Notes: generated by a model not told the origin, from the sequence alone. DNA of 41,033 nt from CAYHBO01 sp964354855 (GCA_964354855.1 CAYHBO010000011.1:1-41033); one strand, 5' to 3'; positions 1-7,618 are shown, counted from the stretch's first letter. A program made the numbers and translations.

Positions 1-279
1 TAGTAAATGAGCGATACAAATTAATTGAGTTAGGAAAAGATTATTAGATTCGTTTCTGAGCTCAATCCAGTTTGCTGGAGGCAGTAAGTCAAAGAGTTGT
101 CTATAGTTTTTATTATTGTTTAAAAGTTCTGATTTAATACGTAAAACTTTTTGGGGATATAATTCGTAGCGTTTTGTTTGAAATGATTGTTGATCTTTCA
201 TCCCATCAAGCTGTAGGTTTGTGCTGAAAAAAAATAAACTTGTGAAAAGAGCGTGGGTTAATAATTTTTTTATAATCAC
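1..279 (-). CDS. Partial secreted protein of unknown function, paralogue of its upstream neighbour
   Basis: An open frame of 93 codons runs off the left edge without a stop, so only the N-terminus is seen. It begins with GTG at 279-277, 4 nt after a purine-rich AGAGAGGGGG ribosome binding site. The N-terminus (MIIKKLLTHALFTSLFFFST) is a clear Sec signal peptide, with likely cleavage near NLQLDG/MK. The start overlaps the stop of the upstream gene by 4 nt (GTGA), which suggests translational coupling. The segment LLPPANWIELRNESNNLFL resembles LDPKAWISIIDHLKHHFL in the upstream gene, with the same spacing from a preceding LNNN/LTNN motif, so the two look like tandem paralogues. I recognise no family. 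A secreted or periplasmic location is inferred from the signal peptide. Confidence 0.7.
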   Translation of the reverse strand, partial: MIIKKLLTHALFTSLFFFSTNLQLDGMKDQQSFQTKRYELYPQKVLRIKSELLNNNKNYRQLFDLLPPANWIELRNESNNLFLTQLICIAHLL

Positions 280-905
280 GCCCCCTCTCTGTAATGTGCC
301 GTGACGGACCATTTATTTTCAGCAGTATCTGTTTTGTTCTGGCTTGTTTCTTCGAGACTCTGTTTGATTGTAATGAGTTTTTCAACAACAGTATCAAGGT
401 TGCAGCGATGAGCGACTTCAAGAATTTCGATGCCATCTATATTTTTGGTCCATAGGCAATCTCGAAGTTCTGGCGAATATTTGAGATCGAGTTCGAGTTG
501 ATTAAGTGCAAACAATAAAAAAGTTTCGATCTTTTTATATTGTTCTTTGGGTGCATTATATGTGGTTAAAATGAGTGAGGTTAAAAAATGGTGTTTGAGG
601 TGATCAATAATGCTTATCCAGGCTTTAGGATCTAAGCGCTTAAAAAGTATCTTTGGTGAAAAATTTAGCTGATTATTAGTGAGTGCATGAATGATATCAT
701 TAAAGATAATTTTTTTCTCGGTTTCTTGATGCTCGGAGTAGGTTGGAGGTTTAGGGTATTTTGGTGGTGGGGTTCCTACTGGTTTACCGTACGTATATGG
801 TGGTGGTAGAGGGTACGGTGATGGTTGCATCCCCTTAATTTGTTGGTTTGGATAAAGTAATAATAAACTCAGCGCGTTTATTATTATTGATTTTTTTGGT
901 GTCAT
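276..905 (-). CDS. Secreted protein of unknown function with proline-rich N-terminus
   Basis: A 209-residue protein. I chose the ATG at 905 because GGAG lies 6 nt before it; an in-frame ATG at 917 has no ribosome binding site. A hydrophobic signal segment (SIIINALSLLLLYP) ends near QQIKG/MQ. A Pro/Tyr-rich stretch follows at about residues 28-60, then a globular, probably helical domain with no motif known to me (around LDPKAWISIIDHLKHHFL). The gene overlaps the next one downstream by 4 nt and the two share a similar core segment, so they probably arose by duplication and are translated together. No enzymatic residues are evident. Export is inferred; function is unknown. Confidence 0.7.
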   Translation of the reverse strand: MTPKKSIIINALSLLLLYPNQQIKGMQPSPYPLPPPYTYGKPVGTPPPKYPKPPTYSEHQETEKKIIFNDIIHALTNNQLNFSPKILFKRLDPKAWISIIDHLKHHFLTSLILTTYNAPKEQYKKIETFLLFALNQLELDLKYSPELRDCLWTKNIDGIEILEVAHRCNLDTVVEKLITIKQSLEETSQNKTDTAENKWSVTAHYREGA

Positions 906-993
906 GGATATCTCCATAGGAGTTATAAAACGAGCTTATTTTCATACAGAGAGTGCACATAATACGATAACTAAAATTTTTTGCATTATTTTT

Positions 994-1479
994 TTATGTG
1001 ACGTTTGGTTGTACTGGTAGTATTTGTACGATAATGCGTTGGTTTGTCGGGGTTAATTCTAATTCTTGACCGTAAGCATCAGTGCCATAAATTTTGTATT
1101 GATTGAATCGTTTAACAGGTCCGTATGGGATTATTTGCCAGTTAGGTGAAATGTAATAAATAGTAAAATTGATGATGATAAAAGTATGTTGCTGAGCTCC
1201 TAAAGTTCCTATATAGAGATTCATTTGTAGTGTCTTTGGTGCTTGTGTTTGAGGTACGGGTTGTGGGGTTTGTGAGGGTTTAGGAAGGTAAGTGATACCG
1301 GTTTGGCTGTAAGGATCATGTCTAGAGATTGAAGTTTTGGTTTGAGATGAACTGGCTTGATCTGAGGGGGTTGAATTTGGATCTTGATATGCTGGTTGAT
1401 GATCTTTTTTTTGCATACCATTTAACGGCGATTTGCTTATGATTATTAAGCTTGCCAAAAAAATAATATTTATTTTCAT
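994..1479 (-). CDS. Secreted protein of unknown function with Gln/Pro/Ser-rich linker
   Basis: A 161-residue protein starting at an ATG preceded by AAAGGGGACGT. Residues 1-21 form a signal peptide (MKINIIFLASLIIISKSPLNG) with probable cleavage before MQKK. Residues 22-85 are low-complexity Gln, Pro, Ser and Thr, and residues 85-161 form a compact beta-rich domain (MNLYIGTLGAQQHTFIIINF onward). The gene ends 89 nt before the next gene start and begins 10 nt after rpe, so it probably shares the rpe transcript. The cleavage context G/MQ matches the two genes downstream, which suggests one exported set. No homology is recognised. Confidence 0.65.
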   Translation of the reverse strand: MKINIIFLASLIIISKSPLNGMQKKDHQPAYQDPNSTPSDQASSSQTKTSISRHDPYSQTGITYLPKPSQTPQPVPQTQAPKTLQMNLYIGTLGAQQHTFIIINFTIYYISPNWQIIPYGPVKRFNQYKIYGTDAYGQELELTPTNQRIIVQILPVQPNVT

Positions 1480-1489
1480 ACGTCCCCTT

Positions 1490-2131
1490 TTATCGTAGGT
1501 TTTTTACTGCTTTGACTAAATCTATTTCACTAAAAATAGCAGAAGCTATGCCAACAAATTCAACACCATGTTGCTTAAGTATTGGTATATTGTTTTTATT
1601 TATGCCGCCATCCATGCCGATTTCAAACGTAAGGTTTTCATACAACCGAATATCTTTTAATTCATCAATTTTATTGGTGACATCAATAAACGCTTGCCCT
1701 GAAAATCCTGGGTTAACTGACATGACCAAAACTTCGTCGACCTGCGGGAGCAGGCCTTTGATGCGTGTTACTTCAGTTGCAGGGTTTAGTGCAATGCCGG
1801 CGCGTATGCCTTGATCATGAATATCTTTGATCAGTTCGATTGCTTGTTCAATAGTTTCCATGGCTTCGATATGAAAAATAATCGAATCTTTATCACATAA
1901 GTCAAGCCGAGAAAGCCATGTTGCTGGATCGGTTACCATGAGGTGTACTTGTAGGGGCAGTGTTGTATCAGCTGCAATTGCATTGATAAACATCGGTCCC
2001 CAGGTGAGATTAGGAACAAAATGATCATCCATCACATCAAGATGATACCCATCACAATGATTATCGAGTAACGTAATAACTTCTTTAAGTCTGAGCAGGT
2101 CTGCTGAGATAAGTGACGGATAAATTTTCAT
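1490..2131 (-). CDS. rpe: Ribulose-phosphate 3-epimerase
   Basis: Interconverts ribulose 5-phosphate and xylulose 5-phosphate in the non-oxidative pentose phosphate pathway, in the cytoplasm, using a divalent metal. The 213-residue length is usual for the family. Visible motifs are the N-terminal IYPSLISAD strand, the metal and catalytic residues in YHLDVMDDHFVPN (His30, Asp32), His63 in QVHLMV, the phosphate-binding loop MSVNPGFSGQAFI, and Asp in IGMDGGINKNN. I chose the ATG at 2131 because GGAG lies 6 nt upstream; a TTG at 2143 would add four residues (MEII) and overlaps that GGAG. It follows psd by 12 nt and shares its strand. With zwf and gnd further right it gives the cell most of the route from glucose 6-phosphate to pentose phosphates. 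Confidence 0.95.
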   Translation of the reverse strand: MKIYPSLISADLLRLKEVITLLDNHCDGYHLDVMDDHFVPNLTWGPMFINAIAADTTLPLQVHLMVTDPATWLSRLDLCDKDSIIFHIEAMETIEQAIELIKDIHDQGIRAGIALNPATEVTRIKGLLPQVDEVLVMSVNPGFSGQAFIDVTNKIDELKDIRLYENLTFEIGMDGGINKNNIPILKQHGVEFVGIASAIFSEIDLVKAVKNLR

Positions 2132-2143
2132 AATGATCTCCAA

Positions 2144-3058
2144 CTAAATACGTTCAGCAATTACTTCACCCATCTTAATTGCCGTTTCAAACCCCTCCTG
2201 AGAATGAGTAATAAAAGTGTCTAATAGGCGTATGGTGTCTTGTTTAAAAAGTAACACGACTGTTGATCCACCGAAGGCAAAATAACCGGCTTCCTGTCCT
2301 TTTTCTTGATGTTGATTGGCTTGATAAGTGTTGACTATTTTTCCTGCACACATGGCTCCCACTGGAATCATGAGTACAGATCCACAGGGTGTGTTGTCAA
2401 GAGAGATGAGATAACGTTGGTTGCCGGTGAGTGGTTGTACGTCATTGGCATACACCAGTGGATTAACCGATTCGTATTGGCCTCTGATTTCTTGTGGTGT
2501 ATGCGCATTCCCTGCGATAGGAAAATGATAACGGTGGTAATCATATGGAGCCAAGCGAAAAATCATCATGATGCCGTTATTAAAATCTGTCGCTAATTTT
2601 TTACTCTGTAGAAACGTTTCAAGATTAAATGGCAATGTTTTAACAAAAAATTTCATCTCAGCTGAAATTTTTGGAAAAACTAATAATTTTGCATCAGCGG
2701 GTGAAATGATGGTGTTCTCGCGTGGATCAATGGGGCGAGCTTCCGGTTTAAGTTTGCGACAAAAAAAATCGTTGAATGAGTGGTACTGTTCTATGGGCCG
2801 TTCAAAATCAGTCATGATGATGTTGTGTTTTTCGACAAAATTTTTGATAGATTTTTTACTGTAGCGACTGTTTTTGTAAACGCCGAAGAGCTTTGACCAC
2901 CAGCGCATACGTAGGAGTCGTCGAAAATATCTGCCTATGCAGTTTTCATATAAAAATCGTAATGATGATTCAGATTCAATTTTTTCAGTGACTAAGTGAT
3001 TGTTAAGATAAAAACGGGAAACGAATGGTGTGTTTCCCGTTTTGTTATTATTTTTCAT
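2144..3058 (-). CDS. psd: Phosphatidylserine decarboxylase proenzyme
   Basis: Makes phosphatidylethanolamine from phosphatidylserine at the inner membrane. The 304-residue protein has the self-cleavage motif GGST at about 263-266 (Ser265 would become the pyruvoyl group), preceded by FAF, and the typical APYDYHRYHFPIAG segment near residue 170. It resembles the roughly 300-residue class found in chlamydiae and clostridia. The ATG at 3058 has only a weak ribosome binding site, but no alternative start codon is seen downstream before the conserved LRFLYENCIGR region. A TATAAT hexamer at 3096-3091 lies about 33 nt upstream and is a likely -10 element; its -35 is poor. A perfect 12-bp hairpin followed by a short U run falls inside codons 6-16 (listed separately). 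Rpe follows 12 nt downstream. Confidence 0.93.
   Translation of the reverse strand: MKNNNKTGNTPFVSRFYLNNHLVTEKIESESSLRFLYENCIGRYFRRLLRMRWWSKLFGVYKNSRYSKKSIKNFVEKHNIIMTDFERPIEQYHSFNDFFCRKLKPEARPIDPRENTIISPADAKLLVFPKISAEMKFFVKTLPFNLETFLQSKKLATDFNNGIMMIFRLAPYDYHRYHFPIAGNAHTPQEIRGQYESVNPLVYANDVQPLTGNQRYLISLDNTPCGSVLMIPVGAMCAGKIVNTYQANQHQEKGQEAGYFAFGGSTVVLLFKQDTIRLLDTFITHSQEGFETAIKMGEVIAERI
3011..3043 (-). promoter_or_regulatory. Perfect 12-bp hairpin inside the 5' coding region of psd
   Basis: Positions 3011-3022 and 3032-3043 are exact inverted repeats around a 9-nt loop. On the psd mRNA the stem is AAAACGGGAAAC / GUUUCCCGUUUU, followed by further U, so it has the form of a weak intrinsic terminator starting 15 nt after the start codon. 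It could act as an attenuator relieved by translating ribosomes, or as a structure limiting translation. Chance is unlikely for a 12-bp perfect stem under coding constraint, but no function is proven. Confidence 0.45.
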
Positions 3059-3141
3059 GAGCTGTTTACCTACAGATAACGTACAAACTTATTATAAAGA
3101 TTTGTAGTGTATCAGACCGGTAATACAAAAACTATGAATGC

Positions 3142-3900
3142 CTATGCTGTTGTAGGAGGTTGAACGAGTGGTGATAAGCGATCGCTCAGAACTTGAACAA
3201 CTTTATTGAGTTCTTGTTGGGTGTAGTTGCTTAGGTTAATTGGATTGAATAGGTCAAGAAATAGATTGATCATGGCATGGGTGACAAAAATTTTATTAGT
3301 ATCCTTAGCTGCTTGATTAGCGGCTGCTTGTTGAGATGCTAATTTTTCGGCTGCATGTGCCATTGCTTGCACCAGCGATTCTACTTCTGAAATCCCGGTT
3401 AATGCTATTGCGACAGCATGTTGTAGTATAGTTTCAACATTGATGTGAGAAATGATTGATGACGTAAGGTTTCCTACCGCATTGACGGTTGCCGCAACAA
3501 GTGGTGCAGCAGCATTTATAGTAGTTGTTGCAATGGCGGATGCGGCATTGATAGCGCTTGATGCTACGGTAGCTCCGGCTTGTAAGAGCGATTCAGGATT
3601 TACGCTAGAAGCAGCATTGGAAGTTAGGTTGCCAATTGTTTGTAACGCAGACCCTGCATTTACGTGAGATCCTACGGTAGTGGCAATATCTGTTGCTGTT
3701 TGTAGTATTGATCCTGGATTTATATGTGAAATTGCATTTATGGCAGCTCCACCAACTGCTTGTGCAACGTCTGTAATAAGTCCGATATCAATACGAGTGT
3801 CCTTAGTCTCATACTGATTACTGTGCAGATTATGTATGTTGATTGTTAGTATGATTAATGTGGTTGTCCCTAACCCCCCCAACCCTTGCAATAATTTCAT
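3142..3900 (-). CDS. Secreted Ala/Thr/Asn-rich protein with 20-residue repeats
   Basis: A 252-residue protein. I chose the ATG at 3900 (after GAGGGGGAATGGAAG) because it begins a signal-like segment, MKLLQGLGGLGTTTLIILTI; a longer frame from 3960 adds 20 polar residues with no site. The core carries a repeated motif: SHINPGSILQ (58-67), SHVNAGSALQ (78-87) and SSVNPESLLQ (98-107) at an exact 20-residue period, then SHINVETILQ (151-160). The intervening sequence is small, aliphatic and probably helical. A C-terminal polar helix carries QAAANQAAKDTNK. The composition suggests an amphipathic, surface- or membrane-associated repeat protein; no family is recognised. It is monocistronic or first in line, about 80 bp upstream of psd. 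Confidence 0.65.
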   Translation of the reverse strand: MKLLQGLGGLGTTTLIILTINIHNLHSNQYETKDTRIDIGLITDVAQAVGGAAINAISHINPGSILQTATDIATTVGSHVNAGSALQTIGNLTSNAASSVNPESLLQAGATVASSAINAASAIATTTINAAAPLVAATVNAVGNLTSSIISHINVETILQHAVAIALTGISEVESLVQAMAHAAEKLASQQAAANQAAKDTNKIFVTHAMINLFLDLFNPINLSNYTQQELNKVVQVLSDRLSPLVQPPTTA

Positions 3901-4033
3901 CTTCCATTCCCCCTCGTCAGATTGTTTGTTATTTAGTCCTCTCAATAACATGAGTAACACCGTACCACTGACTAAAAGAAATATGCAATGATCACTTAAA
4001 AGATAATGATTTTATTGCGATAAATTAAACATA

Positions 4034-4600
4034 TTATTGTAATGAATTTATGAAACCATCAAGAGGCCAAGGGTGTGAAAGATCAAGATGTTCATCTTCC
4101 ATGGGATGATTATTTACTAAAAAGATGAGTGAAGTTGTGGGAATTTCAGCCTCGCGGATTGATAAGCAAAGGCTCTCAAGGCAATACCATTTTTGTTGAA
4201 TTGACCAGTTTGGTTCGAAAGGGGATTGGCTGAAGGAAATAATTCCCTCGCGACTTATGGGGGAATAAGCGGCTGATTTTAAGGTGACATAATGGGAAAT
4301 GAGCTTTTCATCCTGGAGTTGAGTAATCCAGTTTCCAACGAGGTTATTGAGGTTCTCTTGATGATTGTCACGCGTCCAGAGGATTTCGATAGGGGTTCGT
4401 TCAAAGGTTGTTGTTTTACAGAAATACATAAATACCTTTTTACGCATTACCGTATTTCTTTGAAGTTCTTGTATGAGTTGTGCATTGGGTGTTGCCGACC
4501 AGTGAATGATCAGGATGTGGTGTTGCGCAAGGTAAAAGATAAGTCCTGCAGTGCTTGATATACTGATGAGTAATAACCAAAGAACGTTTGTTTTTTTCAT
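4034..4600 (-). CDS. Membrane-anchored protein with a GerMN-like domain (tentative)
   Basis: A 188-residue protein with one N-terminal membrane segment (residues 7-25, VLWLLLISISSTAGLIFYL) and an exported domain. The pattern VTLKSAAYSPISREGIISFS, then a helix with CLESLCLSIREAE, then TSLIFLVNNHPMEDEHLDLS and a final HPWP, matches the strand-helix-strand layout of the GerMN (spore germination) domain found in many non-spore-forming bacteria. This is pattern recognition, not an alignment. The start codon lies 3 nt after the stop of the cupin gene, with no ribosome binding site of its own, so translation is probably coupled. Function in this family is poorly defined; a cell-envelope role is inferred. 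Confidence 0.6.
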   Translation of the reverse strand: MKKTNVLWLLLISISSTAGLIFYLAQHHILIIHWSATPNAQLIQELQRNTVMRKKVFMYFCKTTTFERTPIEILWTRDNHQENLNNLVGNWITQLQDEKLISHYVTLKSAAYSPISREGIISFSQSPFEPNWSIQQKWYCLESLCLSIREAEIPTTSLIFLVNNHPMEDEHLDLSHPWPLDGFINSLQ

Positions 4601-4603
4601 AAG

Positions 4604-5008
4604 TTAATCTAAATTCATCTTACAAGCGTCAATGATACGATACGAGTCATCATCTCTATGGTAAGTAGAAAATTCCATTACCTCTGCTGGTTCAAGTGCA
4701 ATGATGCGGTGGTTTATGCCTGGTAAGATGCGTTGTACGTCGCCAGGGGTCATGATGCGTGACCATTTTTTATTACCATCTTCTAGCTCAACAAGAACAG
4801 ATCCCTTGCTGATATAAAAAGTTTCATCTTTAATTTTATGAAAATGGAGCGAGCAAGCATAGCCACGTTCTTTAAAAACTAATTTTTTACCACAATATTT
4901 TGAGTCGTTTACAATCCATTCTTCATGGCCCCAAAGTTTTGGTACTATTTTCTCAAGCTGGTCAATCTTTATTGGGATGATGTAATTCTGTTCACAGGTG
5001 TTTTGCAT
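4604..5008 (-). CDS. Cupin-domain protein, sugar-phosphate isomerase-like
   Basis: A single-domain cupin of 134 residues. I chose the ATG at 5008 because AAAGG lies 7 nt before it; the ATG at 5014 sits only 1 nt from that site. Motif 1 is CSLHFHKIKDETFY (two His and a Glu for a divalent metal) and motif 2 is GDVQRILPGINHR. The opening WGHEEWIVNDSKYCGKKLVF resembles the small cupins annotated as mannose- or glucose-6-phosphate isomerase-like or D-lyxose isomerase-like, often found in surface-sugar gene sets. Substrate is not determined. It sits between sodC and the GerMN-like gene on one strand with gaps of 18 and 3 nt. Confidence 0.8.
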   Translation of the reverse strand: MQNTCEQNYIIPIKIDQLEKIVPKLWGHEEWIVNDSKYCGKKLVFKERGYACSLHFHKIKDETFYISKGSVLVELEDGNKKWSRIMTPGDVQRILPGINHRIIALEPAEVMEFSTYHRDDDSYRIIDACKMNLD

Positions 5009-5026
5009 GGACATACCTTTAGGTGA

Positions 5027-5575
5027 TTAAAGTTTTATGTTGGTCGTAGGATTTTTAATACCGATTATTCCAACCCCAATTTTCTTGCCGGCATTACCTG
5101 TTGGCTGCGTTGTGAAATCATCTTCGCTACCATGGACGATGACCGATCGGCCAATAATTGATTGAGGACCGTTTAGTTTAAGGTGTGTATCAACATAGTC
5201 AATACGCCCAATACCATTTTCATTGGCGGTGATATTTCCCATGTCGCCTACGTGACGTTTATCTGAAGCAGGAGACCCATGAAGTTGATGGGTAGGATTA
5301 AAATGTGCACATACCGAAGCAGCATCATGTGCATAGGTGTCACCATAATGATGGATATGAAAGCCGTGTTTACCAGGGAGAAGGTTTTCGATGACTGCTT
5401 GGACGCGAATGCCGGTTGGGACTTCAGTGAATACTACCGTTCCGTTAACATGTGATTGGTCTACGGGGAATACGAGTGCGATTGCTTCTTTAACATGTTC
5501 ATAATTTGTTTTGTTGCAGCAGCTGGTTGCTATGATGAGAGTCGCGAGGGCGAGGCTTTTTATTGTAAGTGACAT
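5027..5575 (-). CDS. sodC: Cu/Zn superoxide dismutase, probable lipoprotein
   Basis: Converts superoxide to peroxide and oxygen, probably at the envelope. The 182-residue protein starts after a strong AGGAG. Residues 1-19 form a signal peptide ending in ATSC, a somewhat atypical lipobox with lipidation at Cys19. All metal ligands are present: His73 and His75 (GFHIHH), His91 (HFNP), His99, His108 and Asp111 (HVGDMG), and His149 (VIVHGSEDD). Two features are odd. The residue matching human Cys146 is Val168, and no Cys sits at the Cys57 position although Cys89 lies just before HFNP, so the usual intrasubunit disulphide is absent. The residue matching the substrate-guiding Arg143 is Lys165. Secreted SodC fits defence against host superoxide. 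Confidence 0.93.
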   Translation of the reverse strand: MSLTIKSLALATLIIATSCCNKTNYEHVKEAIALVFPVDQSHVNGTVVFTEVPTGIRVQAVIENLLPGKHGFHIHHYGDTYAHDAASVCAHFNPTHQLHGSPASDKRHVGDMGNITANENGIGRIDYVDTHLKLNGPQSIIGRSVIVHGSEDDFTTQPTGNAGKKIGVGIIGIKNPTTNIKL

Positions 5576-5593
5576 GGGCTTTCTCCTGATTTT

Positions 5594-6475
5594 TTATTGC
5601 CTGAACGCAATCGTAAATTTTTTTCCCCACAGCTTCTTATCGAATGTACATTTTTTTGCCGCGAGTTTTATACTTAAATCATAGATAACGATTTTTGATT
5701 TACTAATAAATTCAAAAGCTTCAACTTCGCCCTGTTTGCTGATGGTAAAACAACCAACTGCCTCAGTTCCCTTTTCTACACCAACTGGCGGGTGCCATAC
5801 ACGGGCTACTTCAATTTGGATGGCGCGATGGTATTCATAGAGAACAGGGTCATAGTCATTTGAATCGTCTGAGGTAAATTCAAGCACTTCTGCTTCGTCG
5901 TCGTCGTCGTCTTCACCTATTACTTCTTCTTGTTCTTGCTCGATGTCTTCTTCTTGGGGATTCGATTCTTCTTTGACCGGTTCTTCTTCTTTTTTTACTT
6001 CTTCTTTTACTGTAGGTTTTATCGGCTTAACGACTTCTTCTTGCTTTTTGAGCATGCTCTTTTTTGGTTTTTGTACTGTAGGGGCTATTTTTTTTTCGAT
6101 TATCGGGACCTGTTTTTTTTTTGATTTTTTTTTAGATGGCTCTTTGATTTCCGGCAATGCTTTTTCGTTTATCTTAGGTTTCTGTTTATTTTTTATAGCA
6201 GTTTTTTTAGCTACGCCTGCTTTTGCTTTTTTTTGTTTTCCAGCAGTTTTTTTATTGCCAGTGCCAGCTTTTTGTTTTGACCCAACAAAGGGAACTATGC
6301 CGTGCATTGGCTTGTACAGAGACTTGGTGGGTTTTTGTGAGTGTGCGCCAAGAACAATAAACTTCTTATGTAATGTGTTATCACATGCAAAAAAGAAAAG
6401 TGCTAAAACGATAAACAGATGCACCATGCATGATGCACCAAGGAGGAGCAGATGTTGTTTGGTTGATTCGTTCAT
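5594..6475 (-). CDS. tolA: TolA/TonB-like envelope protein
   Basis: Third gene of a tolQ-tolR-tolA set. The 293 residues comprise a cytoplasmic N-terminus with one membrane segment (residues 9-29, LLLGASCMVHLFIVLALFFF), a long Lys/Pro/Ala then Glu-rich extended region (about 50-200) with a very acidic run (GEDDDDDEAE), and a small C-terminal domain (about 215-293) with the TonB/TolA pattern (YHRAIQIEVARVWHPP, then GCFTISKQGEVEAFEFI). It should bridge the periplasm from the TolQR motor to outer-membrane or Pal-type partners during envelope constriction. The start is 9 nt after tolR with a poor ribosome binding site, which suggests coupling. TolA versus TonB cannot be settled from sequence alone. 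Confidence 0.8.
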   Translation of the reverse strand: MNESTKQHLLLLGASCMVHLFIVLALFFFACDNTLHKKFIVLGAHSQKPTKSLYKPMHGIVPFVGSKQKAGTGNKKTAGKQKKAKAGVAKKTAIKNKQKPKINEKALPEIKEPSKKKSKKKQVPIIEKKIAPTVQKPKKSMLKKQEEVVKPIKPTVKEEVKKEEEPVKEESNPQEEDIEQEQEEVIGEDDDDDEAEVLEFTSDDSNDYDPVLYEYHRAIQIEVARVWHPPVGVEKGTEAVGCFTISKQGEVEAFEFISKSKIVIYDLSIKLAAKKCTFDKKLWGKKFTIAFRQ

Positions 6476-6484
6476 AGGTAATGC

Positions 6485-6892
6485 TTATCCGAATGGGCGT
6501 GTTGACATAGCGACATAGGTAACCCCGGCATGTTTTAATTCATCAACAACTTCAATAACTTTTCCATAGGGGACCGTTTCATCAGCACGAACATACACCG
6601 GAGTATCTGATTTATCAGTAAGTTCTTTTTGAATGATGCTGACAACCTGATTTTTATCGATTGGATAACTATTGAAATAAATTTTACCGTCTTTACCGAT
6701 GGTGAGTACCAATTCTTGGGTGTTGCCAACCTCTTTACTCTTACCCTGAGGAAGATCAACTTTGATGCCGTTTTGCACCATAGGAGCGGTGACGATAAAG
6801 ATAACCAGAAGGGTAAGTGCCGTATCGATAAGAGGTGTGAGAACAATTTCAGGCATGGTCCTTACGCGAACAGAGGATCTTCTTTTTCTCAT
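6485..6892 (-). CDS. tolR: TolR/ExbD-family biopolymer transport protein
   Basis: A 135-residue inner-membrane protein with one N-terminal membrane helix (about 18-40, LTPLIDTALTLLVIFIVTAP) carrying the proton-path Asp in PLIDTALTLL, and a periplasmic domain with VDLPQGKS and YVRADETVPYGKVIEVVDEL, all typical of ExbD/TolR. The start follows GGGAG at 5 nt spacing. With TolQ it forms the proton-driven stator that energises the TolA-like protein. The gene lies 12 nt after tolQ and 9 nt before tolA. Confidence 0.92.
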   Translation of the reverse strand: MRKRRSSVRVRTMPEIVLTPLIDTALTLLVIFIVTAPMVQNGIKVDLPQGKSKEVGNTQELVLTIGKDGKIYFNSYPIDKNQVVSIIQKELTDKSDTPVYVRADETVPYGKVIEVVDELKHAGVTYVAMSTRPFG

Positions 6893-6904
6893 GATAACTC
6901 CCGC

Positions 6905-7618
6905 TTACTTAACAAAAGTTTGTCTAACTAAAATCATAAAAAGATCGTTAAGTTCGTAGAGTTTATTTTCTCGTTTGCGTAGTTCGTTTGAAAAATAATG
7001 AAATGCAATCATAGCTGGAATGGCAACTACAAGGCCGGCCAGTGTTGTCATTAATGCTGAAGCAATTCCGGGAGCTACTGTTGCTATGTCAGCTGATTTT
7101 TCCTGACTGATGCTCATGAAGGCATAAATGAGTCCACAGATGGTTCCAAAAAGCCCTCCTAATGGACCAACAGCGGCGCTGGTTCCAAGGATAGGAAGAT
7201 AAATTTCTTCTTGGCGGACTAAGCGATCAACTTCTTGTTCTAAGGTGAATTCAAGACGGTCAAATTCTTCTTTTGATAATGTTTTATCAGCGACTTCTTG
7301 AGAGGTTATTGGCTTTCTATTCCCATTGAGGATGAAATAAAGATGTTCTTCGCCAGCGGTAATGAATTGTCCGCCAACGCCTTCGATGAATTCTTTTCCA
7401 AGAAGGCTTAAATCACGGAATGAGTTGACGTGATTAAGGCGACGAAAAAGAGCGACCATTTTTTGTTTTTGTTTGTAGAAGGTAATTGTTTTGAAAATAA
7501 TGATGGCAACGCAGATGATTGAAACGATAAATAACCCAAGCATGACAATCCATTTGCTGATCCAGTCAGACATTACAATGAGTTGCCACACAGGAGAAGA
7601 GAACATAGCACTAAACAT
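6905..7618 (-). CDS. tolQ: TolQ/ExbB-family proton channel protein
   Basis: A MotA/TolQ/ExbB family protein of 237 residues with three membrane helices: about 20-44 (WIVMLGLFIVSIICVAII), about 140-165 (GTSAAVGPLGGLFGTICGLI) and about 185-208 (ASALMTTLAGLVVAIPAMIA). The GGLFGTICGL and TTLAGLVVAIP segments are hallmarks of the family. I chose the ATG at 7618 because AAGGA lies 7 nt before it, whereas the ATG at 7624 abuts that site. It heads the tolQRA operon, and its promoter lies in the repeat copy described at 7626-7703. Confidence 0.92.
   Translation of the reverse strand: MFSAMFSSPVWQLIVMSDWISKWIVMLGLFIVSIICVAIIIFKTITFYKQKQKMVALFRRLNHVNSFRDLSLLGKEFIEGVGGQFITAGEEHLYFILNGNRKPITSQEVADKTLSKEEFDRLEFTLEQEVDRLVRQEEIYLPILGTSAAVGPLGGLFGTICGLIYAFMSISQEKSADIATVAPGIASALMTTLAGLVVAIPAMIAFHYFSNELRKRENKLYELNDLFMILVRQTFVK

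Noticed and set aside
206..436. Minus-strand frame of 76 codons at the left end
   Set aside because: It overlaps two better-supported secreted-protein genes in another frame and has no ribosome binding site or recognisable motif.
942..986. Tiny minus-strand frame MQKILVIVLCALSV ahead of the 209-residue secreted protein
   Set aside because: It looks like a signal-peptide fragment, but it has no clear ribosome binding site and ends after 14 codons. It may be a decayed gene start; not enough to call.
5930..6518. Plus-strand open frames rich in Phe and Ser across the tolA gene
   Set aside because: They are the antisense reading of the Lys/Glu-rich low-complexity region of the TolA-like protein. 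There is no ribosome binding site, and the sense protein has the expected domain order and operon position.
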